Origin: Hyphomicrobiaceae bacterium
GTDB taxonomy: Bacteria; Pseudomonadota; Alphaproteobacteria; Rhizobiales; Hyphomicrobiaceae
Direction of reading: 5' to 3'
Assembly: GCA_022842785.1 (NCBI GenBank)
Contig: JALHOW010000009.1
Coordinates: forward strand, 1-64,000
DNA length: 64,000 nt
The notes beneath the pieces are model-generated. The model searched no databases and had not been told where the DNA came from. It saw nothing but the letters and a program-made list of their open reading frames with translations. A program made the translations under genes and the position numbers. Within the stretch, counting starts at the first letter, position 1. Every line of letters starts with the position of its first letter. Below are positions 36,648 to 45,063 of the stretch, piece by piece.

Positions 36648-37064
36648 CTAGCGTTGCGGATAGCCCTTGGGGGCTTCTTCGAAGTCCGCGAGAAGTGATG
36701 CTGCCAAACTAAGCTCCGTGTCCGCATCATCTGGGAGCAAATACAACAACGCCGCGAGCTTCAACCTTAAGTGGTCGGGACGTGAGGCTCGGAGCGTGCC
36801 GAGATCCGCGCAGACCCCGTGCAACTGATCAGTAAGCTTGTCGAGCGTTCTCTGGTAATGTAGCTCATCAAGATATTCTGATCCCTCTCGATAGCCTGGA
36901 GCCATGCCTCCAATGGCGGAGGTAAGGCGATAGAAATTCTTCTTCAGATCGTCGAGATATAGGGTCGCTGATGGTAGCGGTCTTCCTCGATTCTCTATCC
37001 ATGCTCCTGCCAATAGGTTTGGGGTGTTGGCAGTATCAGACGCAGTCATTCTTAATACTCGCAT
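36648..37064 (-). CDS. hypothetical protein in a lower-GC patch
   Basis: 138 residues from ATG 37064 (MRVLRMTASD), with GGAGGA a little far (12 bases) upstream; ATG 37049 is the alternative. No signal peptide or membrane segment. Helical middle (LDDLKKNFYRLTSAIGGM; YQRTLDKLTDQLHGVCADLGTL) and a C-terminal helix. No family recognised. Codon and base use are clearly less GC-rich than the neighbours, and it lies directly downstream of the 3' end of tRNA-Val, suggesting acquisition by transfer. Confidence 0.6.
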   Translation of the reverse strand: MRVLRMTASDTANTPNLLAGAWIENRGRPLPSATLYLDDLKKNFYRLTSAIGGMAPGYREGSEYLDELHYQRTLDKLTDQLHGVCADLGTLRASRPDHLRLKLAALLYLLPDDADTELSLAASLLADFEEAPKGYPQR

Positions 37065-37298
37065 TCTACTGTCGTTTCCTCCGTGATGGTGAGGCGCACT
37101 TATTAGGCTGCGCGCCGCGCCACCATCAGAAATCATGGGTTTGCCACAATCTGTCAACATGGTTTTCTCGATTTAGGAATAAATCCCTCAACCTATGCGG
37201 GCGCTGCATAACATAGTTAATATGCAGAACACGCGATGATGCGTGCGTGCACGCCAATAAATTGAACCATGTATGATACTTGGTGGATTTGCCCGGGA
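37065..37298. other. AT-richer gap between tRNA-Val and the hypothetical gene
   Basis: No gene, integrase fragment or direct repeat of the tRNA 3' end was found. Composition is less GC-rich than the rest of the window. It should contain the promoter of the minus-strand hypothetical gene. Confidence 0.4.
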
Positions 37299-37373
37299 TG
37301 GTGGGCAGTACAGGGATCGAACCTGTGACCCCTACCATGTCAAGGTAGTGCTCTACCGCTGAGCTAACTGCCC
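37299..37373 (-). tRNA. tRNA-Val (GAC)
   Basis: On the minus strand GGGCAGT begins at 37373, followed by D arm AGCTCAGCGGTAGAGC, anticodon stem CTACC and loop TTGACAT (anticodon GAC, valine), variable loop, T arm (CAGGTTCGATCCCTG) and closing ACTGCCC with encoded CCA at 37299-37301. All stems pair. Confidence 0.97.
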
Positions 37374-37487
37374 ATCCCGTGGGGCCCGGCGCCGGTCGAT
37401 CGGCGTGGGCAAGGTGGCTCTCTTAGCGAACAGGGGGCGTTCGCGCAAGGAGGGACTGCTGCTCGTCGGCGAAAAACGCCGCACGGC

Positions 37488-38558
37488 TCAGGCAGCCCAA
37501 TATTCCGGGAAGGCGATCCAGGCACGGCGCAGGTCAGCGGGTGCCGGCTTTTGCGTCGCGTGGACCTGCATGAGCGCCTCTCGCCGCGCCACGGCTCGAG
37601 CGAGCGAGCCCTCGAACATGTCTGCCAGACCCTCGCGATAGGCCGCTGCCGCCGAAGGCTCACCCTGAGCGAGCGCTGCGGCCGCCTCGCCGGCCATCTC
37701 GCCGGAGATGACGGCCGACATGATGCCGGCGCCCGTGATCGGATTGGTGAGGCCCGCCGCGTCACCTGCGAGCAGCACATACGCGCCGCCGATGCGGGCG
37801 ACCGGCTCCAGCATCCCGCCGCTCGGGATCGCGCCACCCGTATGCCCCAGCACGTCGCGTCCGACGCGTCCCTGTGCGGCGAGCTGCTCATGCAGGTCGT
37901 CGAGCAGGGGTTTGAAGTGCGATCGCCAGCCCGGATCGCCGCCGAGGCCGAGATTGGCGACGTCGCCCTTCGGAAAAAGCCACGCATAGCCACCGGGAAG
38001 CTTGTGCGAGAGGAAAATGTCCGTCTCTTCGAAAGGCACGAGCAGGGGCACGCTTATCTGCCGCGTTTCGGCGAGCACTTCGTTCTCGATGCCGACCGCA
38101 GCACCGACGGCCGATCGCGGTCCATCCGCACCGATGATGACCGCCGCCGAAAGCCGGCTCCCGTCGGAAAGCCGGGCCGTACCATCGGCATCGATCCCGC
38201 GCAGCGATAGTCCGAACCACGTTCTGGCCCCGGCCTGCTCGGCGCGCGCGACGAGGGCGGCATCGAACGCGCGCCGATCGATCATCACGCCCGAGAACTG
38301 CTCGCGCAGATGCGGGGCCTCGTCCTCAACGAACGTCGTCATGGCGCGAATGCGCTGCTGGCGATGCTGGTCGATGCCCGGGACCTGCTGGCCGATCAGT
38401 GCAGGTACGAACTCGGCACACTGCACGGGGTGTCCGGCAATGCGCTTGCGATCGATGGCGGTCACGCGCGCACCCCGAGCGGCGGCGGCGGCGGCAGCAC
38501 TTGCACCCGCGGGCCCGAGCCCGATCACCAGGACGTCGATGGAGCGCGCTTCACTCAC
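37488..38558 (-). CDS. geranylgeranyl reductase family flavoprotein
   Basis: 356 residues from GTG 38558, preceded by GAGGA eight bases upstream; TTG 38573 is a longer option. FAD-binding Rossmann motif DVLVIGLGPAGASAAAAAA at the N terminus, the second FAD motif YVLLAGDAAGLTNPITGAGI, and the dinucleotide-stabilising AAVIIGADGPRSAVG block. The family reduces isoprenoid chains (chlorophyll or membrane lipid side chains) or acts on other polyprenoids; no bacteriochlorophyll genes are nearby. 38 bases downstream of apt, probably co-transcribed. Confidence 0.86.
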   Translation of the reverse strand: MSEARSIDVLVIGLGPAGASAAAAAAARGARVTAIDRKRIAGHPVQCAEFVPALIGQQVPGIDQHRQQRIRAMTTFVEDEAPHLREQFSGVMIDRRAFDAALVARAEQAGARTWFGLSLRGIDADGTARLSDGSRLSAAVIIGADGPRSAVGAAVGIENEVLAETRQISVPLLVPFEETDIFLSHKLPGGYAWLFPKGDVANLGLGGDPGWRSHFKPLLDDLHEQLAAQGRVGRDVLGHTGGAIPSGGMLEPVARIGGAYVLLAGDAAGLTNPITGAGIMSAVISGEMAGEAAAALAQGEPSAAAAYREGLADMFEGSLARAVARREALMQVHATQKPAPADLRRAWIAFPEYWAA

Positions 38559-38596
38559 GCTTTCAGTCCTCAATCAGTCCTCAATTCCCCCAATCT

Positions 38597-39127
38597 TCAA
38601 TGCCCGTCAAAGGCCATCAGTGTCTCGCAGCGGATGCCCATATCCTCGAGGCGTTTGCGGCCGCCGATCTCGGAAAGATCGATCACGAAGGCCGCGCCGA
38701 CGATGTTTCCGCCCGAGCGGCGCACGAGCTTGGCAGCGGCTTCCGCGGTGCCGCCTGTTGCGATGAGATCGTCGACGATGAGGATGCGGGCGCCGGGAGC
38801 GATCGCATCCTCATGGATTTCCATGGCATCGACGCCGTACTCGAGCGTGTATTCCTGGCCGATGGTCTTCCAGGGGAGCTTGCCCTTCTTGCGGATGGGC
38901 ACGAAGGCCGAGCCGAGCCGATCCGCAACCGCTCCGCCGAGAATGAAGCCTCGTGCCTCGATGCCCGCGACCGCGTCGATCGGTTCGCCGCGCCAGGGCT
39001 CGGCCATGCGCATGATCGTCGCCTTGAAGCCTTGCGCGTCACCGAACAGGGTCGTGACGTCGCGGAACATGATGCCGGGCTTGGGGTAGTCGGGGATCGT
39101 GCGAACGAGACTCTTCAGATCGGCCAC
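38597..39127 (-). CDS. apt: adenine phosphoribosyltransferase
   Basis: Purine salvage: adenine plus PRPP gives AMP. 176 residues, typical. PRPP-binding motif ILIVDDLIATGGTAEAA and N-terminal DYPKPGIMFRDVTTL block. Located between an SDR gene (39 bases upstream) and the flavoprotein gene (38 bases downstream), all minus strand. Confidence 0.97.
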   Translation of the reverse strand: MADLKSLVRTIPDYPKPGIMFRDVTTLFGDAQGFKATIMRMAEPWRGEPIDAVAGIEARGFILGGAVADRLGSAFVPIRKKGKLPWKTIGQEYTLEYGVDAMEIHEDAIAPGARILIVDDLIATGGTAEAAAKLVRRSGGNIVGAAFVIDLSEIGGRKRLEDMGIRCETLMAFDGH

Positions 39128-39166
39128 GGAGGCGGCTCCACTATTGTTGTGACGGTCGATTGGGGT

Positions 39167-39952
39167 TCAGCTCTCCCAGGGCACGCCTCCCGCGTACGTC
39201 ATGTACGGCACGCCCGCGAGCCAGCCGGAATCGACGGGCAGCAGGATGCCGGTGATCGTGCGTGCCTGATCCGAGGCGAGGAACGAAATGGCAGCCGCAA
39301 TGTCCGAGGGCTCGGGCAGTGTCTTGAGCGCGTGCACGCCCATGATCTTGTTCATGTCGCGCTGGCCGGCCGCGACCTTGGCCCGCAGCGGCGGCGTCAT
39401 GACGTAGGTCGGCCCGACGCTGTTCACGCGGATATTGTGGCGCCCGAGCTCGACGGCGAGGATCTGCGTCAGGCGCGCGACGGCTGCCTTGCCGAGGTTG
39501 TAGGCGGGGATCGGCAAGGGCTGGAGGGAATTGATCGAGCCGATGGTGACGATGGCGCCGCGCTGCTCGGGGATCATACGGCGTGCGAACGAGCGGCACG
39601 CGTGGAGCGTGCCGTTGTAATTGACCTGCCACATGCGGTCATGTGCGGCCATGTCCATGTCGAGGACGGACTCGGTGTTCGGGATCAGGCCCGCCGATGT
39701 AACCAGCACGCGCGGTGCGCCGAATTCCTTTGTCACGGCCTCCGCTGCGGCTTCGACGGCATCGCCATTGGCAACATCACAGCGCCAAGCCTTGGCGCCA
39801 TTGCCGATGTCGCGTGCGACCGCCTCGGCAGCCTCCAGGTTCACGTCGAGAATGGCGATACGGTAACCATCCACAGCGAGCCGCCGCGCCGTCGCCTCCC
39901 CGATGCCGCTCGATCCGCCCGTGATGACGGCAATGCCTGCCTCTCCGGCCAT
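39167..39952 (-). CDS. SDR family NAD(P)-dependent oxidoreductase
   Basis: 261 residues from ATG 39952. Glycine-rich TGGSSGIGEAT cofactor motif, NNG-equivalent region (LVTSAGLIPN), Ser in VTIGSINS and the YxxxK pair in AYNLGKAAV; C-terminal GILLPVDSGWLAGVP is the standard SDR ending. Substrate unknown. Heads a probable operon with apt and the flavoprotein. Confidence 0.88.
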   Translation of the reverse strand: MAGEAGIAVITGGSSGIGEATARRLAVDGYRIAILDVNLEAAEAVARDIGNGAKAWRCDVANGDAVEAAAEAVTKEFGAPRVLVTSAGLIPNTESVLDMDMAAHDRMWQVNYNGTLHACRSFARRMIPEQRGAIVTIGSINSLQPLPIPAYNLGKAAVARLTQILAVELGRHNIRVNSVGPTYVMTPPLRAKVAAGQRDMNKIMGVHALKTLPEPSDIAAAISFLASDQARTITGILLPVDSGWLAGVPYMTYAGGVPWES

Positions 39953-40140
39953 GTGCGCTTTCTCCCCTGGTTGCCGGCGCGCGTTGTCGCCGGCCTTTCT
40001 CATGCCGGCAAGGTTATCCGAAGGCCGGTTCCACAACCAGGGCTTGAAATGGAGCCGTCGGTCTTATTGCACCGCTCCGCTCCGGCAGGTATCTGTCTCG
40101 CGCGACAACGTGCCGGGCAGAACGGCGGCAGGTCGAAAAG

Positions 40141-40617
40141 ATGAGTGCCAGGCCCAAAATGGACAATTTGAAACTCATTGCCCTCGACGCCGAGGACCTG
40201 AAGGTCGTCTCCGCGCATTTGCAGGATGCGGTGCTGAAGGTCGCGGACATGGCCTTCGTACCCAGCGAGCGGCGCTTCGCGGCCATTCTGAACCGCTTCG
40301 ACTGGACGACGACGCTGCCTGGCGGCAAGCGCAGGGTGCCGGTACGGCGGCAGACTGCACTCCGCTTCGAGCGTGTGCTCGGTGCGCAGGTGAGCGGCAT
40401 CGATCTCAAGGCCGGACAGGAAGTCCTGGAACTGCTGGCGCTTCAGTTCGAGCCGACGCCGGCCACAGAGGATCCGCAGGGGCATCTGACGCTGGTGTTC
40501 GCTGGCGGCGGCGCGGTGCGCCTGCATGTCGAGTGCATCGAGAGCGAGTTGAAGGATCTCGGCCCGGCATGGCAAGCGCGCGCCGTTCCGAAGCATCCGG
40601 ATGATGAGAATGTCTAG
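40141..40617 (+). CDS. DUF2948 family protein
   Basis: 158 residues, ATG 40141 (MSARPKMDNLKL; ATG 40159 is an internal alternative). Matches the conserved alphaproteobacterial DUF2948 family that sits upstream of hisD: DLKVVSAHLQDAVLKVADM, RRFAAILNRFDWTT and HLTLVFAGGGAVRLHVECIE. Function unknown. Separated from hisD by a palindromic repeat element. Confidence 0.87.
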   Translation: MSARPKMDNLKLIALDAEDLKVVSAHLQDAVLKVADMAFVPSERRFAAILNRFDWTTTLPGGKRRVPVRRQTALRFERVLGAQVSGIDLKAGQEVLELLALQFEPTPATEDPQGHLTLVFAGGGAVRLHVECIESELKDLGPAWQARAVPKHPDDENV

Positions 40618-40667
40618 CGCCTCGTTGTCCTGAATAAACGCCACAGACGCTCTAGAGTGCTTAGAAT

Positions 40668-40807
40668 CCCCTCTCCCCGCACTTGCGGGGAGAGGGTTAG
40701 GTGAGGGGCGGCGGCATACGCCAATGTCGCGCGCGTGGCCGCCCCTCATCCCGACCTTCTCGTCGCGCCAGAGGCGCGCTTCCAGCGCGACAAGCACGGG
40801 GAGAAGG
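40668..40807. repeat. palindromic intergenic repeat element upstream of hisD
   Basis: Three successive stems. CCCTCTCCCCGC (40669-40680) pairs with GCGGGGAGAGGG (40685-40696), 12 bp perfect. TGAGGGGCGGC (40702-40712) pairs with GCCGCCCCTCA (40738-40748). CCTTCTC+GTCGCGC (40755-40768) pairs with GCGCGAC (40785-40791) and GAGAAGG (40801-40807) with an internal bulge. This GC-palindrome-plus-TTAGGTGAGGGG layout resembles repeat families scattered in rhizobial genomes; only this copy is seen here. Confidence 0.82.
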
Positions 40808-40827
40808 GGAAAATAAGGGAACGACAT

Positions 40828-42156
40828 ATGCCAACGCGCCTTACGACATCCGACGCCGGCTTCGAGGCGGCCTTCCGGACGTTCCTCGCACAGAAGCGCG
40901 AGGTCTCGGAGGATGTGGGCACGCAGGTGCGCGCCATTCTCGCGAACGTGCGCGCGCGGGGTGATGCAGCTCTCATTGAGTTCACGCAGCGCTTCGACCG
41001 CTTTGATGTCGGCGCCAGAGGTTTGCGCATCACGGCGGAGGAGATCTCGGCGGCCGTCGCATCTGCGGATGCAGAGACCGTCGCCGCGCTGACGCTCGCG
41101 CGCGATCGCATTGCGGCCTACCACCAGCGCCAGGTGCCGCACGACGATCGCTATCGCGATGCGCTGGGTGTGGAGCTCGGCGGGCGCTGGACGGCCGTCG
41201 AGGCCGTCGGGCTCTATGTGCCGGGCGGCACGGCTTCGTACCCGAGCTCAGTGCTCATGAATGCGGTGCCGGCGCGTGTCGCGGGCGTGCCGCGCATCGT
41301 CATGGCCGTGCCGACGCCGGACGGGCAGCTCAATCCGCTCGTGCTGGTCGCGGCTCATCTTGCGGGCGTCGAGGAAATCTACCGCGTCGGCGGCGCGCAA
41401 GCCGTGGCGGCGCTCGCCTATGGCACGGAGACCATTGCGTCCGTCGTCAAGATCGTCGGGCCGGGCAATGCCTATGTGGCCGCCGCCAAGCGGCAGGTAT
41501 TCGGCACGGTCGGCATCGACTCGATTGCGGGGCCGTCCGAGGTCCTGGTCATCGCCGATCGCGACAACGACCCAGAGTGGATCGCCGCCGACCTCCTCGC
41601 ACAAGCCGAGCACGACACGGCGGCGCAGTCCATTCTCATGACGGACGATGCGGCCTTTGCGGATGCCGTCTGCGCCGCGGTGGAGCGGCAGCTTGCCATT
41701 CTGCCGCGCGGTGCCATTGCGGCCGAGAGCTGGCGCGACTTCGGCGCCGTGATCTTACTCGAGGACTTGGGTGAAGCCCCCGCGCTCGCCGATCGTATAG
41801 CGGCAGAGCATCTGCAGATTGCCGTACGCGAAGGCGATCACCTCGCTGATGCCATTCGCAATGCCGGCGCGATTTTCCTCGGCGCACATACGCCGGAAGT
41901 CATCGGGGACTATGTCGCCGGCTCGAACCACGTGCTGCCGACAGCGCGGAGCGCGCGGTTCTCCTCCGGGCTCGGTGTCCTCGATTTCATGAAGCGCACA
42001 TCCATTCTGCGCCTCGACGAGACCGCGCTCGCAGCACTCGGGCCCGCGGCCATGCGGCTTGCGGATGCCGAGGGGCTCGAAGCGCACCGCCGCTCGATCG
42101 CCGTGCGGCTCGGACCAAACGCGCTGGTCGCGCGACCTGGGAAGGAGGGCACGTGA
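40828..42156 (+). CDS. hisD: histidinol dehydrogenase
   Basis: Last two steps of histidine synthesis, L-histidinol to histidine with NAD. 442 residues. Motifs: [71 protein letters not shown], and C-terminal zinc/catalytic residues in AEHLQIA and [11 protein letters not shown] 40828 has AAGGGA upstream. The stop overlaps the UPF0262 start (GTGA, 42153-42156). Confidence 0.97.
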   Translation: MPTRLTTSDAGFEAAFRTFLAQKREVSEDVGTQVRAILANVRARGDAALIEFTQRFDRFDVGARGLRITAEEISAAVASADAETVAALTLARDRIAAYHQRQVPHDDRYRDALGVELGGRWTAVEAVGLYVPGGTASYPSSVLMNAVPARVAGVPRIVMAVPTPDGQLNPLVLVAAHLAGVEEIYRVGGAQAVAALAYGTETIASVVKIVGPGNAYVAAAKRQVFGTVGIDSIAGPSEVLVIADRDNDPEWIAADLLAQAEHDTAAQSILMTDDAAFADAVCAAVERQLAILPRGAIAAESWRDFGAVILLEDLGEAPALADRIAAEHLQIAVREGDHLADAIRNAGAIFLGAHTPEVIGDYVAGSNHVLPTARSARFSSGLGVLDFMKRTSILRLDETALAALGPAAMRLADAEGLEAHRRSIAVRLGPNALVARPGKEGT

Positions 42157-42638
42157 GCGAATTGCCCGATGCGCCTCGTTCCCGGCTCGTCGGCATCACG
42201 CTCGACGAGGCCTCGATCACGCGCGGGAATGCTAACATCGAGCATGAGCGTGAGGTTGCGATCTACGACATCATCGACGCCAATACATTCGAGGTGGAAG
42301 GACGTGAGGGCCCGTTCACGCTGAAACTCTCGGTGATCGAGGACCGTCTGCATTTCATCATCGATACCGAGCCGGTCACGGGGGAACACACCTTCATGCT
42401 CTCGCTGTCGCCGCTGAAGCGCGTGATGAAAGACTATTTCATCGTTTGCGATAGCTACTACAAGGCCATCCGCACGGCACCGCCCTCGCGCATCCAGGCC
42501 ATCGACATGGGGCGGCGCGGGCTGCACGACGAAGGAAGCCGCGTGCTCACGGAGCGTCTCAAGGGCAAGATCACGGTCGACCATGACACGGCGCGGCGTC
42601 TGTTTACGCTGATCTGCGCGCTTCATTGGAAAGGCTGA
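42153..42638 (+). CDS. UPF0262 family protein
   Basis: 161 residues from GTG 42153, which overlaps the hisD stop. Conserved blocks [67 protein letters not shown] and [16 protein letters not shown] identify the UPF0262 family, which is alphaproteobacterial and of unknown function. Usually coupled to hisD and a low-molecular-weight phosphatase gene, as here. Confidence 0.92.
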   Translation: MSELPDAPRSRLVGITLDEASITRGNANIEHEREVAIYDIIDANTFEVEGREGPFTLKLSVIEDRLHFIIDTEPVTGEHTFMLSLSPLKRVMKDYFIVCDSYYKAIRTAPPSRIQAIDMGRRGLHDEGSRVLTERLKGKITVDHDTARRLFTLICALHWKG

Positions 42639-42644
42639 CGCAGT

Positions 42645-43142
42645 ATGCCGGGGGGCACGGGCAGCAATGACGCCGGCCATCCGGAGATCGCGCGCGAGCT
42701 GCCCGGCGCCGTGCTGTTTGCCTGCACGATGAATGTCGTGCGCTCGCCGATTGCCGCGGCGATCCTGCGTCATCTCGCCGGAAGGCGCGTCTACGTCGCC
42801 TCTGCAGGCGTGCGTGCAGGCGCCGAACGGGATCCTTTCGTGACGGCCGTCATGGAGGAGATCGGGATCGACGTCTCGGCGCACGCGCCGCTCGCGCTTG
42901 CCGATCTCGACGACACTTCGTTCGACCTGATCGTGTCGCTCTCACCGGAAGCGCATCACTCCGCGCTCGAGCTCACGCGCACCATGGCCGTCGACGTCGA
43001 GTACTGGCCGACTTTCGACGCTTCGCTGATGGTCGGCCAGGGCAATCGCGAGCAGACGCTCGATGTGTACCGGCGCGTGCGCGATCAACTCTTTGAGCGC
43101 ATCAAGCGCCGCTTCGGCTTCGAGGGCGGACCGACGGTGTAG
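42645..43142 (+). CDS. low-molecular-weight protein tyrosine phosphatase family protein
   Basis: 165 residues. The phosphate loop reads C27-TMNVV-R33-S (CX5R). The usual acid loop DPY/F is replaced by a DVEYWPTFDAS segment, so substrate and catalytic efficiency may differ. Arsenate reductases of the same fold have extra cysteines that are not apparent. Six bases after UPF0262. In many Rhizobiales infA and maf follow, but here a convergent gene follows instead. Confidence 0.85.
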   Translation: MPGGTGSNDAGHPEIARELPGAVLFACTMNVVRSPIAAAILRHLAGRRVYVASAGVRAGAERDPFVTAVMEEIGIDVSAHAPLALADLDDTSFDLIVSLSPEAHHSALELTRTMAVDVEYWPTFDASLMVGQGNREQTLDVYRRVRDQLFERIKRRFGFEGGPTV

Positions 43143-43160
43143 GTCCGCCCATTGCTGCCG

Positions 43161-43733
43161 CTACGCAGGGAACGGCTCGATGCCTGGCTTGGCGCCCTCA
43201 GGGAGCGGCGCGCGCGAGACGTTCAGGATCATCGCGAGCAGGCTGTAGTACCCATGGATGCCGATCATGTCGACGACACCGCGCTCGCCGAACTGCTCCT
43301 TGGCACGCGCGTATGTCGCATCACTCACTGAGCGGTTGCGTGAAAGCTCGTCGATGAAGTCGTAGATCGCGGCTTCGTCGGCGGCCATTTTCGCGGGCCG
43401 GTGTCCCGCTGCGATCGCGTCGATGATCTCGCTCGCGAGGCCCGCCTTCTCGGCAATGGTGCGGTGGTGGTGCCACTCGAAGGTCTGCGACCACAGGCGC
43501 GCCGTCATGAGGATGATCATCTCGGAGCGCCGCGGTTCCATCGCGCTGTTGAAGCGCAGGTACTCGCCCGTCTTCTGCAGTCGGTTCATGAACTCGGGGC
43601 TGCGCAGCAGCGGGATGAAGGGCCCGACGAGGTGGCCACGCGGGCCGGAGACGATGTCCTTGACGGCGGCTTTCTGTGCGTCCGTCATCTCGGCATCGGA
43701 GAGCATCGGCATGCGTGGCGGGCGGGTGGTCAT
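43161..43733 (-). CDS. carboxymuconolactone decarboxylase (AhpD-like) family protein
   Basis: 190 residues, all-helical. The core EMIILMTARLWSQTFEWHHHRTIAEKAGL matches the CMD/AhpD family, but the redox pair CxxC of AhpD is absent (WSQTFEWHHH), so it is not an alkylhydroperoxidase partner of the usual type. The HHH stretch may bind metal or substrate. Function uncertain. Confidence 0.83.
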   Translation of the reverse strand: MTTRPPRMPMLSDAEMTDAQKAAVKDIVSGPRGHLVGPFIPLLRSPEFMNRLQKTGEYLRFNSAMEPRRSEMIILMTARLWSQTFEWHHHRTIAEKAGLASEIIDAIAAGHRPAKMAADEAAIYDFIDELSRNRSVSDATYARAKEQFGERGVVDMIGIHGYYSLLAMILNVSRAPLPEGAKPGIEPFPA

Positions 43734-43819
43734 GGAGAGGTTTCCTCAGGCTGTCGTTGATGCGGATGTGTTGGTCGACAGAGTGTCGACGTGAAGTCTA
43801 ATGCGCGCGGATGGCGTGC

Positions 43820-44488
43820 TCAAAGATTTGGCCACTCGCTGGTCTTGCGCGCGATGAGCTGCCTATCGTTGTGCAGGACTTCGAGGCTTGGCGCAAAGGC
43901 TTCCGCAAAGAGAAGGATTGCATCACCCGGCCTCTCGGCGCTCGGCTTGTCACGTCCCCATTTGAGGTCATCCCAGATGATGACGCCACCCACTTTCAGG
44001 AGCGGCCATGCCAGGGCCGAGAGCGCAAACACCCAATCGCGCGCCTTGCCCGCGTCTGCATAGATCACGTCGAACGCTTCTTTCTGCTTGCGCAGGTCAT
44101 CGAGTGTAGCTGCGGCCGGGCCCTTGATCTTCCTGATGCGCTCGCCATAGCCTTCCATGTTTTTGTCGAAGCGCGCCTCGACGGCTACCGCCAGTTCCTT
44201 ATCCGCAAATGCGAACTGGTCCATGCTCACGACGTGTGCATTCGGTAGCATCTCGAGAAACGTCACGGCGGATCGGCCTTCGTAGCTCCCAATATCCAGA
44301 ACTTTAGCTGGTCGACCTTTGAACTGATCGAGCGCCGCAAGCCACGAATCGAGGTCGCGCGTGAGCCAGTCCGTCGTGAAGTCCTTGTCGCTATACCAGG
44401 CTGCCAAATCAGGTGCCGGTCCTTGCCATCGCAGCTTGGGCGTTCCCGTAGCTTTGCGCGCAAACAGTGAGAGGATGCTTCGAGGCAC
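43820..44488 (-). CDS. class I SAM-dependent methyltransferase (Methyltransf_24-like)
   Basis: 222 residues. SAM-binding motif I is KVLDIGSYEGRSAVTFLEM; acid loop VSMDQFAFADKEL; motif with catalytic-region Asp FDVIYADAGKARDWVFAL; VGGVIIWDDLKWG follows. Substrate not evident. A TPR/glycosyl-transfer context is not present. Confidence 0.83.
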   Translation of the reverse strand: MPRSILSLFARKATGTPKLRWQGPAPDLAAWYSDKDFTTDWLTRDLDSWLAALDQFKGRPAKVLDIGSYEGRSAVTFLEMLPNAHVVSMDQFAFADKELAVAVEARFDKNMEGYGERIRKIKGPAAATLDDLRKQKEAFDVIYADAGKARDWVFALSALAWPLLKVGGVIIWDDLKWGRDKPSAERPGDAILLFAEAFAPSLEVLHNDRQLIARKTSEWPNL

Positions 44489-44577
44489 GATCTCTAATCC
44501 TTATATCCAAGGTCGAGGACGCAACGGAGGCTTGTCGAAGGCAACCCGGACTGGCGCTGCTCAAGCACATACCGTCA

Positions 44578-44988
44578 TCACGTCCCGCTCTTCGTGTCCC
44601 AGCCCGACGTATCCTTGTCGAGGAACTTGTTGGGCTTGAGAAATATCGACAGCACGAGACAGCCATTCGGCGAGTGTGCGTTGTGGCGGTTGCCAGCTGG
44701 GCGCCATACGAAATTGCCGGGCGTCGCGATGCCCTCTTCATCCTCGAGCGTGCCTTCGAGCACCCACGTCTGCTCGATCTCGACGTGCTCGTGATAGGGG
44801 AGCTGGGTGCCGGGCGCGAAGCGGAACAACGCTGTGACGAGGCCGCTATCCTTGTCCTCGACGAGCACCTTCATGTCGACACCTGAAAATCGTGTCTCCT
44901 GCCAAGGCAGCTCCGCGACATTGAGATAGCGCGAGGCCAGGGGGCCGAGCTTGTCGGCGTCTTTGAGAAATGGCGTCGTGGCAACCAT
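44578..44988 (-). CDS. cupin domain protein (ChrR-like fold)
   Basis: 136 residues, a small cupin of the ChrR/ARD type. Cupin motif 1: GTQLPYHEHVEIEQTWVLEG (metal-binding His/Glu), motif 2: PAGNRHNAHSPNGCLVLSIF. It is short and lacks the zinc-binding ASD N-terminal domain of anti-sigma factor ChrR, so it is probably a free-standing metallo-cupin. Substrate unknown. Confidence 0.8.
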   Translation of the reverse strand: MVATTPFLKDADKLGPLASRYLNVAELPWQETRFSGVDMKVLVEDKDSGLVTALFRFAPGTQLPYHEHVEIEQTWVLEGTLEDEEGIATPGNFVWRPAGNRHNAHSPNGCLVLSIFLKPNKFLDKDTSGWDTKSGT

Positions 44989-45063
44989 GGCGTGCGACCT
45001 CCCGGTTCAATGTTCTGTATTGGTTTGACGAGCGCCGCAGATTTTCACCTGCGGTGGCGACTG

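Noticed and set aside
37065-37298. tRNA-adjacent genomic island with integrase
   Set aside because: No integrase, transposase or direct repeat of the tRNA 3' end was found; only composition and position hint at transfer.
42645-43142. Arsenate reductase (ArsC, LMW-PTP type)
   Set aside because: Only the CX5R phosphate loop is present; the extra redox cysteines of arsenate reductases are not visible and no ars genes are nearby.
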